From an uncultured Agathobacter sp. (GTDB taxonomy: Bacteria > Bacillota > Clostridia > Lachnospirales > Lachnospiraceae), in the NCBI GenBank assembly GCA_934307695.1, contig CAKRCS010000005.1:62001-126000 (forward strand): DNA of 64,000 nucleotides. Direction: 5' to 3'. A program made the translations under genes and the position numbers. The notes beneath the pieces were generated by a model. The model was not told where the DNA came from, searched no databases, and saw only the letters and a list, made by a program, of their open reading frames with translations. This document shows, in pieces, positions 18,143 to 26,300 of this stretch. Every line of letters starts with the position of its first letter. Position 1 is the first letter of the stretch.

Positions 18143-19297
18143 ATGGAAGCATATTTGGATAATTCCGCGACTACGTTCTGTCTGCCGGAGGCGACAGAGC
18201 TGATGGTGGATCTTCTGACGAAGGACTATGGAAATCCGTCCTCTTTGCATTTAAAGGGCGTGGAAGCGGAGAAGTTTATCAACGAAGCGAAGAAGAAAAT
18301 CGCAAAGACACTCAAGGTACAGGAGAAGGAGATCTGTTTTACCTCCGGGGGAACGGAGTCGAACAATCTTGCAATACTTGGAAGCACAGAGGCAAATAAG
18401 CGTGCGGGCATGCATGTGATCACGACCTGCGTGGAGCATGCCTCCGTTGCCAACCCGTTTGCCTATCTTGCGGAGAACGGATACGAGGTGACCTATCTGC
18501 CGGTCAATGCGTATGGAGAGATCAGTCCGGATGATCTGGCACAGGCAATCCGGCAGGACACGATCTTAGTGTCTCTGATGCAGGTCAACAATGAGATCGG
18601 AGCGGTGGAACCGATCGAGGAGGCGGGGCGCATCATCAAGGAGAAAAATCCAAACACGCTCTTTCATGTGGATGCGATCCAGTCCTACGGCAAATACCGC
18701 ATTTATCCCAAGAAGATGAATATCGATCTGCTCTCGGTCAGCGGACACAAGATCCACGGACCGAAGGGAAGCGGATTTTTATATATCAAGGACAAGACCA
18801 AGATAAAGCCGTTAGTCTACGGCGGCGGACAGCAGAAGGGCATGCGCTCCGGAACGGAGAATGTGCCTGCAATCGCCGGACTTGGCGTGGCGGCAGAAGC
18901 AATCTACACGGATTTTGATGCAAAGATTGAGCATCTGTATGCGCTCCGGGAGCATTTTATCGAGGGTGTTACCGCAATCGAGGGCGTGTCCGTAAACGGC
19001 AGGACAGACCGGAATGCTGCACCTCATATCGTAAGCGTCAGCATTGACGGTGTGCGGGCGGAGGTCATGCTGCACACGCTGGAGAATGAAGGAATCTATG
19101 TCTCAGCGGGAAGCGCCTGCTCCTCCAACAAGCCATCGGTCAGCCATACGCTTAAGAGTATCGGACTGAAGGAATCACTTTTGGATTCCACCATCCGGTT
19201 CAGCTTCTGCGCGGAGACGACGATGGAGGAGATCGATTATACGATCGGTGTGATGGCAAAGCACATCCCGGTTTTGCAGAGATATACCAGAAGATAG
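18143..19297 (+). CDS. Cysteine desulfurase (NifS/IscS family), ThiI partner
   Basis: PLP enzyme that takes sulfur from cysteine onto its own Cys. The 384 residues show DNSATTFCLPE at the N-terminus, the PLP lysine in SGHKIHGPKGSG (about 197-208) and the persulfide Cys in SAGSACSSNKPSVSH (about 317-331), which has the longer loop of the NifS/NifZ group. Being directly upstream of thiI (28 bases) suggests it is the dedicated sulfur donor for tRNA 4-thiouridine, like NifZ-ThiI of Bacillus. The ATG at 18143 follows AAAGGAAG; the upstream open frame overlaps rsmE and is not used. Confidence 0.92.
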   Translation: MEAYLDNSATTFCLPEATELMVDLLTKDYGNPSSLHLKGVEAEKFINEAKKKIAKTLKVQEKEICFTSGGTESNNLAILGSTEANKRAGMHVITTCVEHASVANPFAYLAENGYEVTYLPVNAYGEISPDDLAQAIRQDTILVSLMQVNNEIGAVEPIEEAGRIIKEKNPNTLFHVDAIQSYGKYRIYPKKMNIDLLSVSGHKIHGPKGSGFLYIKDKTKIKPLVYGGGQQKGMRSGTENVPAIAGLGVAAEAIYTDFDAKIEHLYALREHFIEGVTAIEGVSVNGRTDRNAAPHIVSVSIDGVRAEVMLHTLENEGIYVSAGSACSSNKPSVSHTLKSIGLKESLLDSTIRFSFCAETTMEEIDYTIGVMAKHIPVLQRYTRR

Positions 19298-19325
19298 ATT
19301 AACAAGGACAGAAACGGAGAATACT

Positions 19326-20510
19326 ATGTATAAAGCATTTTTAATCAAATATGCGGAGATTGCGATCAAGGGAAAGAACCGCTATCTTTTCGAGGATGCA
19401 CTGGTTCACAATATCGCGTACCAGCTCAAGAATGTGGAGGGAACCTTCCATGTGCGCAAGGAGAGCGGACGTATCTATGTGGAGACGGAGGGCGAATATG
19501 ATTTCGACGAGGCTGTGTCGGCTTTGCAGAGAGTGTTCGGTATCGTTGAGATCTGCCCGGTCATCCTGACGGAGGACGAGGGCTTTGACGCGCTCGTTGA
19601 GACTGTGCTTAAGCATATCGAGGCTGCTTATGCGGACAAGCATTTTACCTTCAAGGTGGAGACCAGACGCGCGAGAAAGAATTACCCGATGACTTCGATG
19701 GAGCTTAGCGCTGCACTCGGAGGGAAAATCTTAGACGCATTCCCGGAGACAAAGGTGGATGTCCATCATCCACAGGTGACGATCAACATTGAGATCCGTC
19801 CTCTCATCAACGTGTACTCCGTAAGGATACCGGGACCGGCAGGAATGCCACTTGGAACAGCGGGAAAGGCGATGCTTCTGCTCTCCGGCGGAATCGACAG
19901 TCCGGTTGCCGGATATATGATCTCAAAGCGTGGTGTTACAATCGAGGCAACCTATTTCCATGCGCCGCCATACACCAGCGAACGCGCAAAGCAGAAGGTT
20001 GTGGATCTTGCAAAGAAGATCGCTCGCTATACCGGACCGATCAAGCTGCACGTTGTCAACTTTACCGACATCCAGCTTTATATCTACGAGAAGTGTCCGC
20101 ACGATGAGCTTACGATCATCATGCGCCGCTATATGATGAAGATCGCAGAGCATTTTGCACAGGAGAACAAGTGTCTTGGACTGATCACCGGTGAGAGCAT
20201 CGGACAGGTTGCAAGCCAGACGATGCAGTCCCTTGCGGCAACGAACGAGGTATGTACGATGCCGGTATACCGTCCGCTGATCGCGATGGACAAGCAGGAT
20301 ATCGTCACGATCGCAGAGAAGATCGATACCTATGAGACTTCGATTCTGCCGTATGAGGATTGCTGCACGATATTCGTGGCGAAGCATCCGGTGACAAAGC
20401 CGAACATTGAGTATATCAGAAAGTCAGAGCAGAATCTTGCTGAGAAGATTGACGAGCTTGTAAAGACTGCCATCGACACGACAGAAGTGATCATGGTAGA
20501 CGCGGAATAA
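19326..20510 (+). CDS. thiI: tRNA uracil 4-sulfurtransferase ThiI
   Basis: Adenylates U8 of tRNA and inserts sulfur to make s4U. The 394 residues contain an N-terminal ferredoxin-like region, a THUMP domain (about 60-165) and the PP-loop LLLSGGIDSPVAGYM (about 182-196). There is no C-terminal rhodanese domain, the short architecture found in Firmicutes, where the partner desulfurase hands over sulfur. The catalytic Cys candidates are in EDCCTIF near residue 346. A terminator lies downstream. Confidence 0.95.
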   Translation: MYKAFLIKYAEIAIKGKNRYLFEDALVHNIAYQLKNVEGTFHVRKESGRIYVETEGEYDFDEAVSALQRVFGIVEICPVILTEDEGFDALVETVLKHIEAAYADKHFTFKVETRRARKNYPMTSMELSAALGGKILDAFPETKVDVHHPQVTINIEIRPLINVYSVRIPGPAGMPLGTAGKAMLLLSGGIDSPVAGYMISKRGVTIEATYFHAPPYTSERAKQKVVDLAKKIARYTGPIKLHVVNFTDIQLYIYEKCPHDELTIIMRRYMMKIAEHFAQENKCLGLITGESIGQVASQTMQSLAATNEVCTMPVYRPLIAMDKQDIVTIAEKIDTYETSILPYEDCCTIFVAKHPVTKPNIEYIRKSEQNLAEKIDELVKTAIDTTEVIMVDAE

Positions 20511-20542
20511 TTTGGGAAAAGAAGTTCCTTATAAAATAAAAA

Positions 20543-20575
20543 GGGCAGCCGTACATACGGCTGCTCGAAAAATTT
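20543..20575. terminator. Bidirectional terminator between thiI and the HPr-like gene
   Basis: GCAGCCGT (20545-20552) and ACGGCTGC (20557-20564) around ACAT, extended by two further pairs. A-run on the left and AATTTTTG on the right let it serve both convergent genes. Confidence 0.88.
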
Positions 20576-20578
20576 TTG

Positions 20579-20812
20579 TTATTCGATGATGTATGGCTTT
20601 AATACTTCCATGATCTCATCAAGATTACTCTCTGTATGGATTGTAAGATCGATCGGCTTGGAAAGATCAAGGCTGAAGATTCCCATGATGGACTTGGCAT
20701 CAATAACGTAACGTCCGGAGATCAGATCGAAATCAAAATCAAACTGAGAAATCGCATTAACGAAAGATTTTACTTTTTCGATAGAATTTAAAGAAATCTG
20801 TACTGTTTTCAT
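20579..20812 (-). CDS. HPr-like protein lacking the active-site histidine
   Basis: A 77-residue protein whose C-terminal half matches the PTS carrier HPr (DAKSIMGIFSLDLSKPIDLTI against the HPr segment around Ser46). S41 aligns with the regulatory serine of HPr. The N-terminal GIHARPA loop with the phosphorylatable His15 is shortened and absent (SLNSIEKVKSF). It therefore cannot carry PTS phosphate in the normal way and resembles Crh-type regulators more than HPr (inference). It has a good ribosome binding site (GGAGGTGTTCTT) and its own promoter, and is divergent from mtaB. Confidence 0.75.
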   Translation of the reverse strand: MKTVQISLNSIEKVKSFVNAISQFDFDFDLISGRYVIDAKSIMGIFSLDLSKPIDLTIHTESNLDEIMEVLKPYIIE

Positions 20813-20850
20813 AAGAACACCTCCTCAAATATTAAGTAGTATTTAAGATG

Positions 20851-20879
20851 ATAGTAATGTTTTTTTTGAAAAAAGTCAA
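20851..20879 (-). promoter_or_regulatory. Sigma-A promoter of the HPr-like gene
   Basis: On the minus strand: TTGACT (20879-20874), 17 bases, TACTAT (20856-20851), about 39 bases before the ATG. The only good divergent promoter I can see in the 85-base gap. Confidence 0.65.
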
Positions 20880-20897
20880 TTATTATAGGAGCAAAAA

Positions 20898-22214
20898 ATG
20901 AAAAAAGCGGCATTACATAATTTGGGCTGCAAGGTAAATGCATACGAGACAGAAGCAATGCAGGTGCTTTTGGAGGAAGCGGGGTACGAGATCGTGCCGT
21001 TTTCGGAGTATGCGGATGTATATGTGATCAACACCTGCTCGGTGACGAATATGGCAGATCGCAAGTCACGTCAGATGCTGCACCGCGCCAAGAAGCAGAA
21101 TCCTGATGCGATCGTTGTCGGAGCCGGCTGCTATGTCCAGACCAAGGAGGAAGAGGCGAAGGCGGATGAGGCAATCGATATCATCCTTGGCAACAATAAG
21201 AAAAACGAACTGGTAGAGAAGATCGAAGAATTCGCAAAGAATAAAGGCATGACGACGCTGTGTGATGTGGTGGACATCAACGACCGCACACAACCGTTTG
21301 AAAATCTCGTCCTCTCAAAGACCGCAGAGCATACGCGGGCGTTCATCAAGGTGCAGGATGGCTGTAACCAGTTTTGCAGCTACTGTATCATCCCGTATGC
21401 AAGAGGCAGAGTCCGAAGCCGCGCACTTTCGGATGTACTTACAGAGGTGCGGGGACTGGCGGCGCAGGGGTACAAGGAGATCGTTCTGACGGGCATCCAT
21501 CTAAGCTCTTACGGAATTGATTGCGAGGACAACCTGTTGCACCTGATCCGGGAGGTACATGCGATCGAAGGTGTGGAGCGCATCCGGCTTGGCTCCCTAG
21601 AGCCACGGCTTGTCACGGAGGATTTCGCAAGGGAACTGTCCGGGCTGAAGAAGGTCTGCCCGCATTTTCATCTGTCCTTGCAGAGCGGCTGTGATGCTAC
21701 CTTAAAGCGGATGAACCGCAAGTATACGACCGAGGAATACGAAAACGGCTGCAAGCTGCTTTGCACGTATTTTGACCATCCGGCGATCACCACCGATGTG
21801 ATCGTGGGCTTTCCGGGGGAGACCGGGGAGGAGTTTGCGACTACAAAGCAGTTTCTGGAGCACATTCATTTTTATGAGATGCATATCTTTAAGTATTCCA
21901 AGCGTCAGGGAACGCGCGCGGCTGTGATGGAGAACCAGATCCCGGAGGAGATCAAGACGCAGCGCAGTGCCGAGCTGATCGCACTCGGAGAGCGGATGTC
22001 ACTGGAATTTCGGGAGACGTATCTGGGCACGGAACAGACCGTCCTCTTTGAGGAGCTGGTGGAGATCGGCGGAAAGCCAATGTACGTTGGCTATACAAGG
22101 GAATATGTCAAGGTGGCGGCACAATGTGAAAAGAGCCTTGTAAACTGCATGGTAAGCGGCATGATCACGAAAAAAATCACGGATGATCTACTCTATATGG
22201 AGATACAGAAATAA
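20898..22214 (+). CDS. mtaB: tRNA t6A37 methylthiotransferase MtaB
   Basis: Radical SAM enzyme converting t6A37 to ms2t6A37. The 438 residues start with the UPF0004 domain (NLGCKVNAYETE, cluster Cys at 11, NTCSVTN and AGCYVQ as further ligands), then the radical SAM core (DGCNQFCSYCIIPYARGRVRS with CxxxCxxC) and a C-terminal TRAM-like domain. The LGCKVN and RGRVRSR signatures favour MtaB over MiaB. TAGGAGC precedes the ATG. Confidence 0.93.
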   Translation: MKKAALHNLGCKVNAYETEAMQVLLEEAGYEIVPFSEYADVYVINTCSVTNMADRKSRQMLHRAKKQNPDAIVVGAGCYVQTKEEEAKADEAIDIILGNNKKNELVEKIEEFAKNKGMTTLCDVVDINDRTQPFENLVLSKTAEHTRAFIKVQDGCNQFCSYCIIPYARGRVRSRALSDVLTEVRGLAAQGYKEIVLTGIHLSSYGIDCEDNLLHLIREVHAIEGVERIRLGSLEPRLVTEDFARELSGLKKVCPHFHLSLQSGCDATLKRMNRKYTTEEYENGCKLLCTYFDHPAITTDVIVGFPGETGEEFATTKQFLEHIHFYEMHIFKYSKRQGTRAAVMENQIPEEIKTQRSAELIALGERMSLEFRETYLGTEQTVLFEELVEIGGKPMYVGYTREYVKVAAQCEKSLVNCMVSGMITKKITDDLLYMEIQK

Positions 22215-22222
22215 GATAAAGG

Positions 22223-22251
22223 TTGTATTTTTCGGACGAGTAGTTTACAAT
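22223..22251 (+). promoter_or_regulatory. Sigma-A promoter for ireB-ruvX
   Basis: TTGTAT (22223-22228), 17 bases, TACAAT (22246-22251), located in the 67-base gap after mtaB and 30 bases before ireB. Confidence 0.55.
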
Positions 22252-22281
22252 AGAAAAAAGTGAAGGCAAGGGCGTGAGAAT

Positions 22282-22545
22282 ATGCAGGATTTAAAGAACA
22301 CACAATATTTTACAGTAGAAAAGGAGCCGGAGCTGCAGGTAAAGGATGTTCTTCGGGTAGTGTACCAGTCTTTGAGCGAAAAGGGATACAACCCCGTGAA
22401 CCAGATTGTAGGCTACATTATGTCAGGAGATCCGACGTACATTACCAGTCATAATAATGCGCGCAGCCTCATTATGAAAGTGGAGCGGGACGAGCTGGTA
22501 GAGGAGATCTTAAAGTCCTACATCAGCAATGGTTCCTGGAATTGA
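22282..22545 (+). CDS. ireB: IreB family regulatory phosphoprotein (UPF0297)
   Basis: Small 87-residue protein of the UPF0297/DUF965 family. In Enterococcus the homologue is phosphorylated near its N-terminus by the Ser/Thr kinase IreK and affects cephalosporin tolerance. The family core [20 protein letters not shown] and HNNARSLI is intact at about residues 40-68. Threonines at 7 and 11 could be phosphosites (inference). It sits 12 bases ahead of ruvX, the conserved yrzL-yrrK-yrzB arrangement. Confidence 0.92.
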   Translation: MQDLKNTQYFTVEKEPELQVKDVLRVVYQSLSEKGYNPVNQIVGYIMSGDPTYITSHNNARSLIMKVERDELVEEILKSYISNGSWN

Positions 22546-22557
22546 CAGGTAGGTAGT

Positions 22558-22986
22558 ATGCGGATTTTAGGATTGGATTTTGGATCGAAGACGACCGGCG
22601 TGGCGTTAAGCGATGATCTTTTGCTGACAGCGCAGGGCGTGGAGATCATCCGCCGGAAGGCACCGACGAAGCTCAGACAGACTCTGGCACGGATCGAGGA
22701 GCTTTGTGAGCAGTATGGTGTGGAGCGGATCGTTTTGGGGTATCCCAAGAATATGAACAACACAGAGGGCGAGCGGTGTGAGCGGACGAAGGAGTTCAAG
22801 GAGATGCTGGAGCGCCGGACGGGACTTGAGGTGATCCTTTGGGATGAACGGCTTACCACTGTGGCGGCGGACATGTCTATGATGGAGATGGGCATCCGGA
22901 GAGAGAATCGTAAGGAATATGTAGATGAGATTGCGGCTATATTGATCCTGCAAGGTTATCTGGATTATTTGCGCAATCAATCATAA
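22558..22986 (+). CDS. ruvX: Holliday junction resolvase-like RuvX (YqgF)
   Basis: RNase H-fold nuclease (YqgF/YrrK) implicated in 16S rRNA 5'-end maturation and recombination. The 142 residues carry [15 protein letters not shown] at the N-terminus, VLGYPKNMN in the middle and WDERLTT near residue 98, which include the acidic active-site positions. Spacing of 12 bases from ireB implies one transcript. Confidence 0.94.
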   Translation: MRILGLDFGSKTTGVALSDDLLLTAQGVEIIRRKAPTKLRQTLARIEELCEQYGVERIVLGYPKNMNNTEGERCERTKEFKEMLERRTGLEVILWDERLTTVAADMSMMEMGIRRENRKEYVDEIAAILILQGYLDYLRNQS

Positions 22987-22990
22987 GATG

Positions 22991-23053
22991 AGAGGGCAGC
23001 ACCTATTTCTGACACAGGATGAACTTTAGCCGTAGAAATAGAATGGTGCCCTC
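22991..23053 (+). other. Long interrupted stem-loop between ruvX and the DUF1292 gene
   Basis: AGAGGGC pairs with GCCCTCT, ACC with GGT, and TATTTCT (23004-23010) with AGAAATA (23034-23040), around a 23-base apical loop. The strands are offset by a 3-base and a 4-base internal loop. No T-run follows; the helix ends 12 bases ahead of the ribosome binding site region of the next gene. Confidence 0.6.
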
Positions 23054-23081
23054 TGATTATGGACAGAGAGGTTTATTTATC

Positions 23082-23345
23082 ATGGAAAAGATCATTTTTA
23101 CAGACCCACAGACAGGGGAAGAGGCTGCATTTGCAGTCGAGGAAGAAACACAGCTTAACGGATCAAAATATCTTCTCGTTTCCGATGGCTCGGAAGAGGG
23201 AGATAGTGATGCATATATTTTAAAAGAAGTTCGCACGGAAGATGAGGAAGTGCTTTACGAGATGGTGGAGGACGATACGGAGTTTGCCGCACTTGCAAAG
23301 GTATTTTCTGAGCTTGCAGACGACGAAGTGACAGTAACATATTGA
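23082..23345 (+). CDS. DUF1292 family protein (YrzB-like)
   Basis: An 87-residue acidic protein of the DUF1292 family, of unknown function but nearly always linked to ireB and ruvX. It shows the family pattern IIFTDPQTGEEAAF at the start, a Glu/Asp-rich middle and a DDTEFAALAKVFSEL segment near the end. The ATG at 23082 follows AGAGAGGTT. The upstream extension of the frame runs through the stem-loop and is not used. Confidence 0.88.
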   Translation: MEKIIFTDPQTGEEAAFAVEEETQLNGSKYLLVSDGSEEGDSDAYILKEVRTEDEEVLYEMVEDDTEFAALAKVFSELADDEVTVTY

Positions 23346-23378
23346 TCGAACGGAACAATTATATTTGGAGGTAATCAT

Positions 23379-25055
23379 TTGAAAAAGGAAAAACAACAGA
23401 ATAACACACAGAAGCTGAAGATCATTCCGCTTGGAGGATTGGAACAGATCGGAATGAACATCACTGCTTTTGAATATGATGATAGTATCATCGTAGTAGA
23501 TTGCGGATTGGCATTCCCGGAGGACGACATGCTGGGAATCGATCTGGTAATCCCGGATATCACATATTTGAAGGAGAACATTGACAGGGTAAAGGGCTTC
23601 TTTATCACACACGGCCACGAGGATCACATCGGGGCTTTGCCTTATGTGCTTCGGGAGATCAATGTGCCGATCTATGCGACCAAGCTGACCATCGGTATCA
23701 TTGAGCACAAGCTCGAAGAACATGACATGTTAAACAGCACCAAGCGCAAGGTTGTAAAATACGGACAGCATATCAACCTTGGATGTTTCCGGGTTGAATT
23801 TATAAAGACCAATCACAGTATTCAGGATGCGGCAGCACTTGCCATCTATTCACCGGCAGGAATTGTCGTGCATACGGGAGACTTCAAGGTCGACTACACG
23901 CCGGTATTCGGAGATGCGATCGATCTGCAGCGGTTTGGAGAAATCGGAAAGAAGGGCGTACTTGCACTTTTGTGTGACAGTACCAACGCGGAGCGGCCGG
24001 GCTTTACGCTTTCGGAGAAGTCCGTCGGCAAGACCTTGGACAATATTTTTGCAGAGCATAAATCCACACGGATCATCATTGCGACGTTTGCATCCAATGT
24101 GGATCGTGTACAGCAGATCATCAATTCCGCTGACAGGTTCGGACGCAAGGTAGCGATCGAGGGACGCAGCATGGTCAATATCATTTCCATCGCATCCCAG
24201 CTCGGATACCTGACACTGCCGGATAATATCCTGATCGATGTCGATCAGCTTAAGAGCTATCCGGATGAGCAGACCGTCATTATCACGACCGGAAGCCAGG
24301 GCGAGTCCATGGCGGCTCTTTCCCGCATGGCAAACGGCATGCACAGAAAGATCAGCATCAAACCGAACGATACGATCGTATTCAGCTCCAACCCGATTCC
24401 GGGCAATGAGAAGTCTGTCACCGGTATCATCAACGAGCTGATGCGCAAGGGCGCGGATGTTATCTTTCAGGATGTCCATGTTTCCGGACATGCCTGCAAG
24501 GAGGATATCAAGCTGATCTATTCTCTGGTCAACCCGAAGTATTCCATCCCGGTTCACGGCGAGTACAAGCATTTGGTTGCACAGGCGAAGATCGCAGAGG
24601 AGCTTGGATACGACAAGGATCATATCAAGATCCTTTCCTCCGGCGATGTGCTTGAGATCGATGAGAACGGCGCAGAGATAACCGGAAGAGTTCAGGTCGG
24701 CAACATCTTTGTCGACGGACTTGGAGTAGGCGATGTCGGCAACATCGTACTGCGTGACCGCCAGAGACTTGCGGAGGATGGAATCATCGTTGTCGTGCTG
24801 ACGATGGAGAACGGCTCCGGACAGGTACTTGCAGGACCGGATATCGTGTCCCGCGGCTTTGTATATGTCCGCAATTCGGAGAGCCTGATGGACGAGGCAA
24901 AATCCGTCCTGAATGCGACGATGGATTACTGCATGGAGCATAACATCACTGATTGGAGCAAGATCAAGAACGAGATCAAGGATTCCCTTGGTGATTTTGT
25001 ATGGAAAGAGACCAAGCGCCGTCCGATGATCATGCCGATCATTATGGAAGTATAA
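23379..25055 (+). CDS. rnj: Ribonuclease J
   Basis: Endonuclease and 5'-3' exoribonuclease that dominates mRNA turnover and rRNA maturation in Firmicutes. The 558 residues: MBL/beta-CASP core with THGHEDHIGAL (near 75), HTGDFKVDYTP, CDSTNAERPG, then VHVSGHACKEDIKL and a C-terminal domain of about 110 residues ending RRPMIMPIIMEV. Start is a TTG at 23379 after a near-perfect TTTGGAGGTAATCA; no ATG is nearby. A TTG under a strong binding site may tune expression. Confidence 0.96.
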   Translation: MKKEKQQNNTQKLKIIPLGGLEQIGMNITAFEYDDSIIVVDCGLAFPEDDMLGIDLVIPDITYLKENIDRVKGFFITHGHEDHIGALPYVLREINVPIYATKLTIGIIEHKLEEHDMLNSTKRKVVKYGQHINLGCFRVEFIKTNHSIQDAAALAIYSPAGIVVHTGDFKVDYTPVFGDAIDLQRFGEIGKKGVLALLCDSTNAERPGFTLSEKSVGKTLDNIFAEHKSTRIIIATFASNVDRVQQIINSADRFGRKVAIEGRSMVNIISIASQLGYLTLPDNILIDVDQLKSYPDEQTVIITTGSQGESMAALSRMANGMHRKISIKPNDTIVFSSNPIPGNEKSVTGIINELMRKGADVIFQDVHVSGHACKEDIKLIYSLVNPKYSIPVHGEYKHLVAQAKIAEELGYDKDHIKILSSGDVLEIDENGAEITGRVQVGNIFVDGLGVGDVGNIVLRDRQRLAEDGIIVVVLTMENGSGQVLAGPDIVSRGFVYVRNSESLMDEAKSVLNATMDYCMEHNITDWSKIKNEIKDSLGDFVWKETKRRPMIMPIIMEV

Positions 25056-25080
25056 GTAAGCTACTTTAGGAGTGTCAGAG

Positions 25081-25587
25081 ATGGAGAAGAATAAAGCATT
25101 ATTTTCCTTTATCCGAATAGGAATCAGCGTAATTGTCATACTGGTTGTCGTATATTTTGGAGCGCGATTCGCGTTCGTAGCATACGACTTTGGCTACCGC
25201 GTATTTACGGAGACTGCGGTGGATGAGGCACCGGGCAGGGACGCACTGATCCAGATCAAGGAGGATATGTCGGAGCATGACATTGCCAGGCTGCTGGAGG
25301 AAAAGGGAATGGTACGGGATGCCAACCTGTTTTACCTTCAGCTTAAGCTGTCGGTATATTCCGGCAAGGAAGTGCCGGGCGTATATACGGTCAATTCTTC
25401 CATGACACCGAAGGAGATCATGGCTGCGATCTCTCCGGAACCGGAGACGGAAACAACGGAGACACAGAGCAGCTCACCGATCATTGATACGCAGAGCACG
25501 GAATCTTCCGAGGAGGATTTTTCGGCAGATGATGATTTCCCGGCAGATGACGAGGCACCTGCGGATGCAGGCGCTGGAGAGGAATAG
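25081..25587 (+). CDS. MltG/YceG-like N-terminal fragment, membrane-anchored
   Basis: A 168-residue protein: short cytoplasmic start, one transmembrane helix (about 10-32), and an extracellular LysM-like subdomain (IKEDMSEHDIARLLEEKGMVRDAN ... SGKEVPGVYTVNSSM) resembling the N-terminal part of endolytic transglycosylase MltG. It then runs into a Thr/Ser/Asp/Glu-rich tail and stops, without the catalytic YceG domain. I start at the ATG at 25081 (AGGAGTG upstream). Whether it is a regulator of peptidoglycan synthesis or a decayed gene is open; the frame is clean. Confidence 0.7.
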   Translation: MEKNKALFSFIRIGISVIVILVVVYFGARFAFVAYDFGYRVFTETAVDEAPGRDALIQIKEDMSEHDIARLLEEKGMVRDANLFYLQLKLSVYSGKEVPGVYTVNSSMTPKEIMAAISPEPETETTETQSSSPIIDTQSTESSEEDFSADDDFPADDEAPADAGAGEE

Positions 25588-25590
25588 ATT

Positions 25591-26232
25591 ATGATAGTAG
25601 ATGAACGTCTGGTAACCTACATCAATTCTCTTGATACAGGTAACACACCGATCCTTGACGTCATCGAGAGAGAAGCTCTGGAGTCTTATGTGCCGATCAT
25701 TCGGAAGGAGATGCAGAGCTTTTTGAAACTGCTGCTTGCCATGAAGCGCCCGAAGCGTATTCTTGAGGTCGGGGCGGCAGTTGGCTTTTCATCTATCTTG
25801 ATGGCAGAGTATACAAGCGATGACTGCAAGATCACAACCATCGAAAATTATGATAAGCGCATTCCGATCGCAAAGGAGAATTTTGTCCGGGCGGGGATGC
25901 AGGATCGCATCACTCTGCTGGAGGGGGATGCGCAGGAGATCCTTCCGACGCTCACCGAGCCGTTTGACCTGATCTTCATGGATGCGGCGAAGGGACAGTA
26001 TATCAATTTCATGCCGGAGGTGTTACGGCTTTTAGCTCCGCAGGGGGTGCTTGTCTCCGACAATGTGCTTCAGGATGGAGATATCATTGAGTCCCACTAT
26101 ATCGTGGAGCGCAGGAACCGCACGATCTACAAGCGCATGCGGGAGTATCTGTATGAGCTGACACACAACGAGGAGCTTGTGACGGCAGTGCTTCCGGTTG
26201 GAGACGGCATAACGGTTTCGAGCAGGAAGTAA
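25591..26232 (+). CDS. SAM-dependent O-methyltransferase (YrrM-like)
   Basis: Class I methyltransferase of the caffeoyl-CoA/catechol O-methyltransferase family, 213 residues. SAM motif ILEVGAAVGFSSILMAEY (about 52-69), acidic ribose contact in TTIENYDKR, and metal-binding DLIFMDAAKGQY (about 130-141). In Firmicutes the homologue next to U32 proteins (YrrM/TrmR) methylates 5-hydroxyuridine in tRNA, and the following gene is of that U32 family, so tRNA wobble modification is the best guess. It begins 4 bases after the MltG-like gene. Confidence 0.85.
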   Translation: MIVDERLVTYINSLDTGNTPILDVIEREALESYVPIIRKEMQSFLKLLLAMKRPKRILEVGAAVGFSSILMAEYTSDDCKITTIENYDKRIPIAKENFVRAGMQDRITLLEGDAQEILPTLTEPFDLIFMDAAKGQYINFMPEVLRLLAPQGVLVSDNVLQDGDIIESHYIVERRNRTIYKRMREYLYELTHNEELVTAVLPVGDGITVSSRK

Positions 26233-26300
26233 AGCGTTGCGGCAGGCGGATATGGACAGGAGGACACAGATCTGTGTCAAAAGAGAGAGGAACAGATAAG

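Noticed and set aside
23850..25139. 429-codon minus-strand frame opposite RNase J
   Set aside because: Antisense shadow of a clearly conserved gene; composition is His/Asp/Arg-heavy and lacks a binding site.
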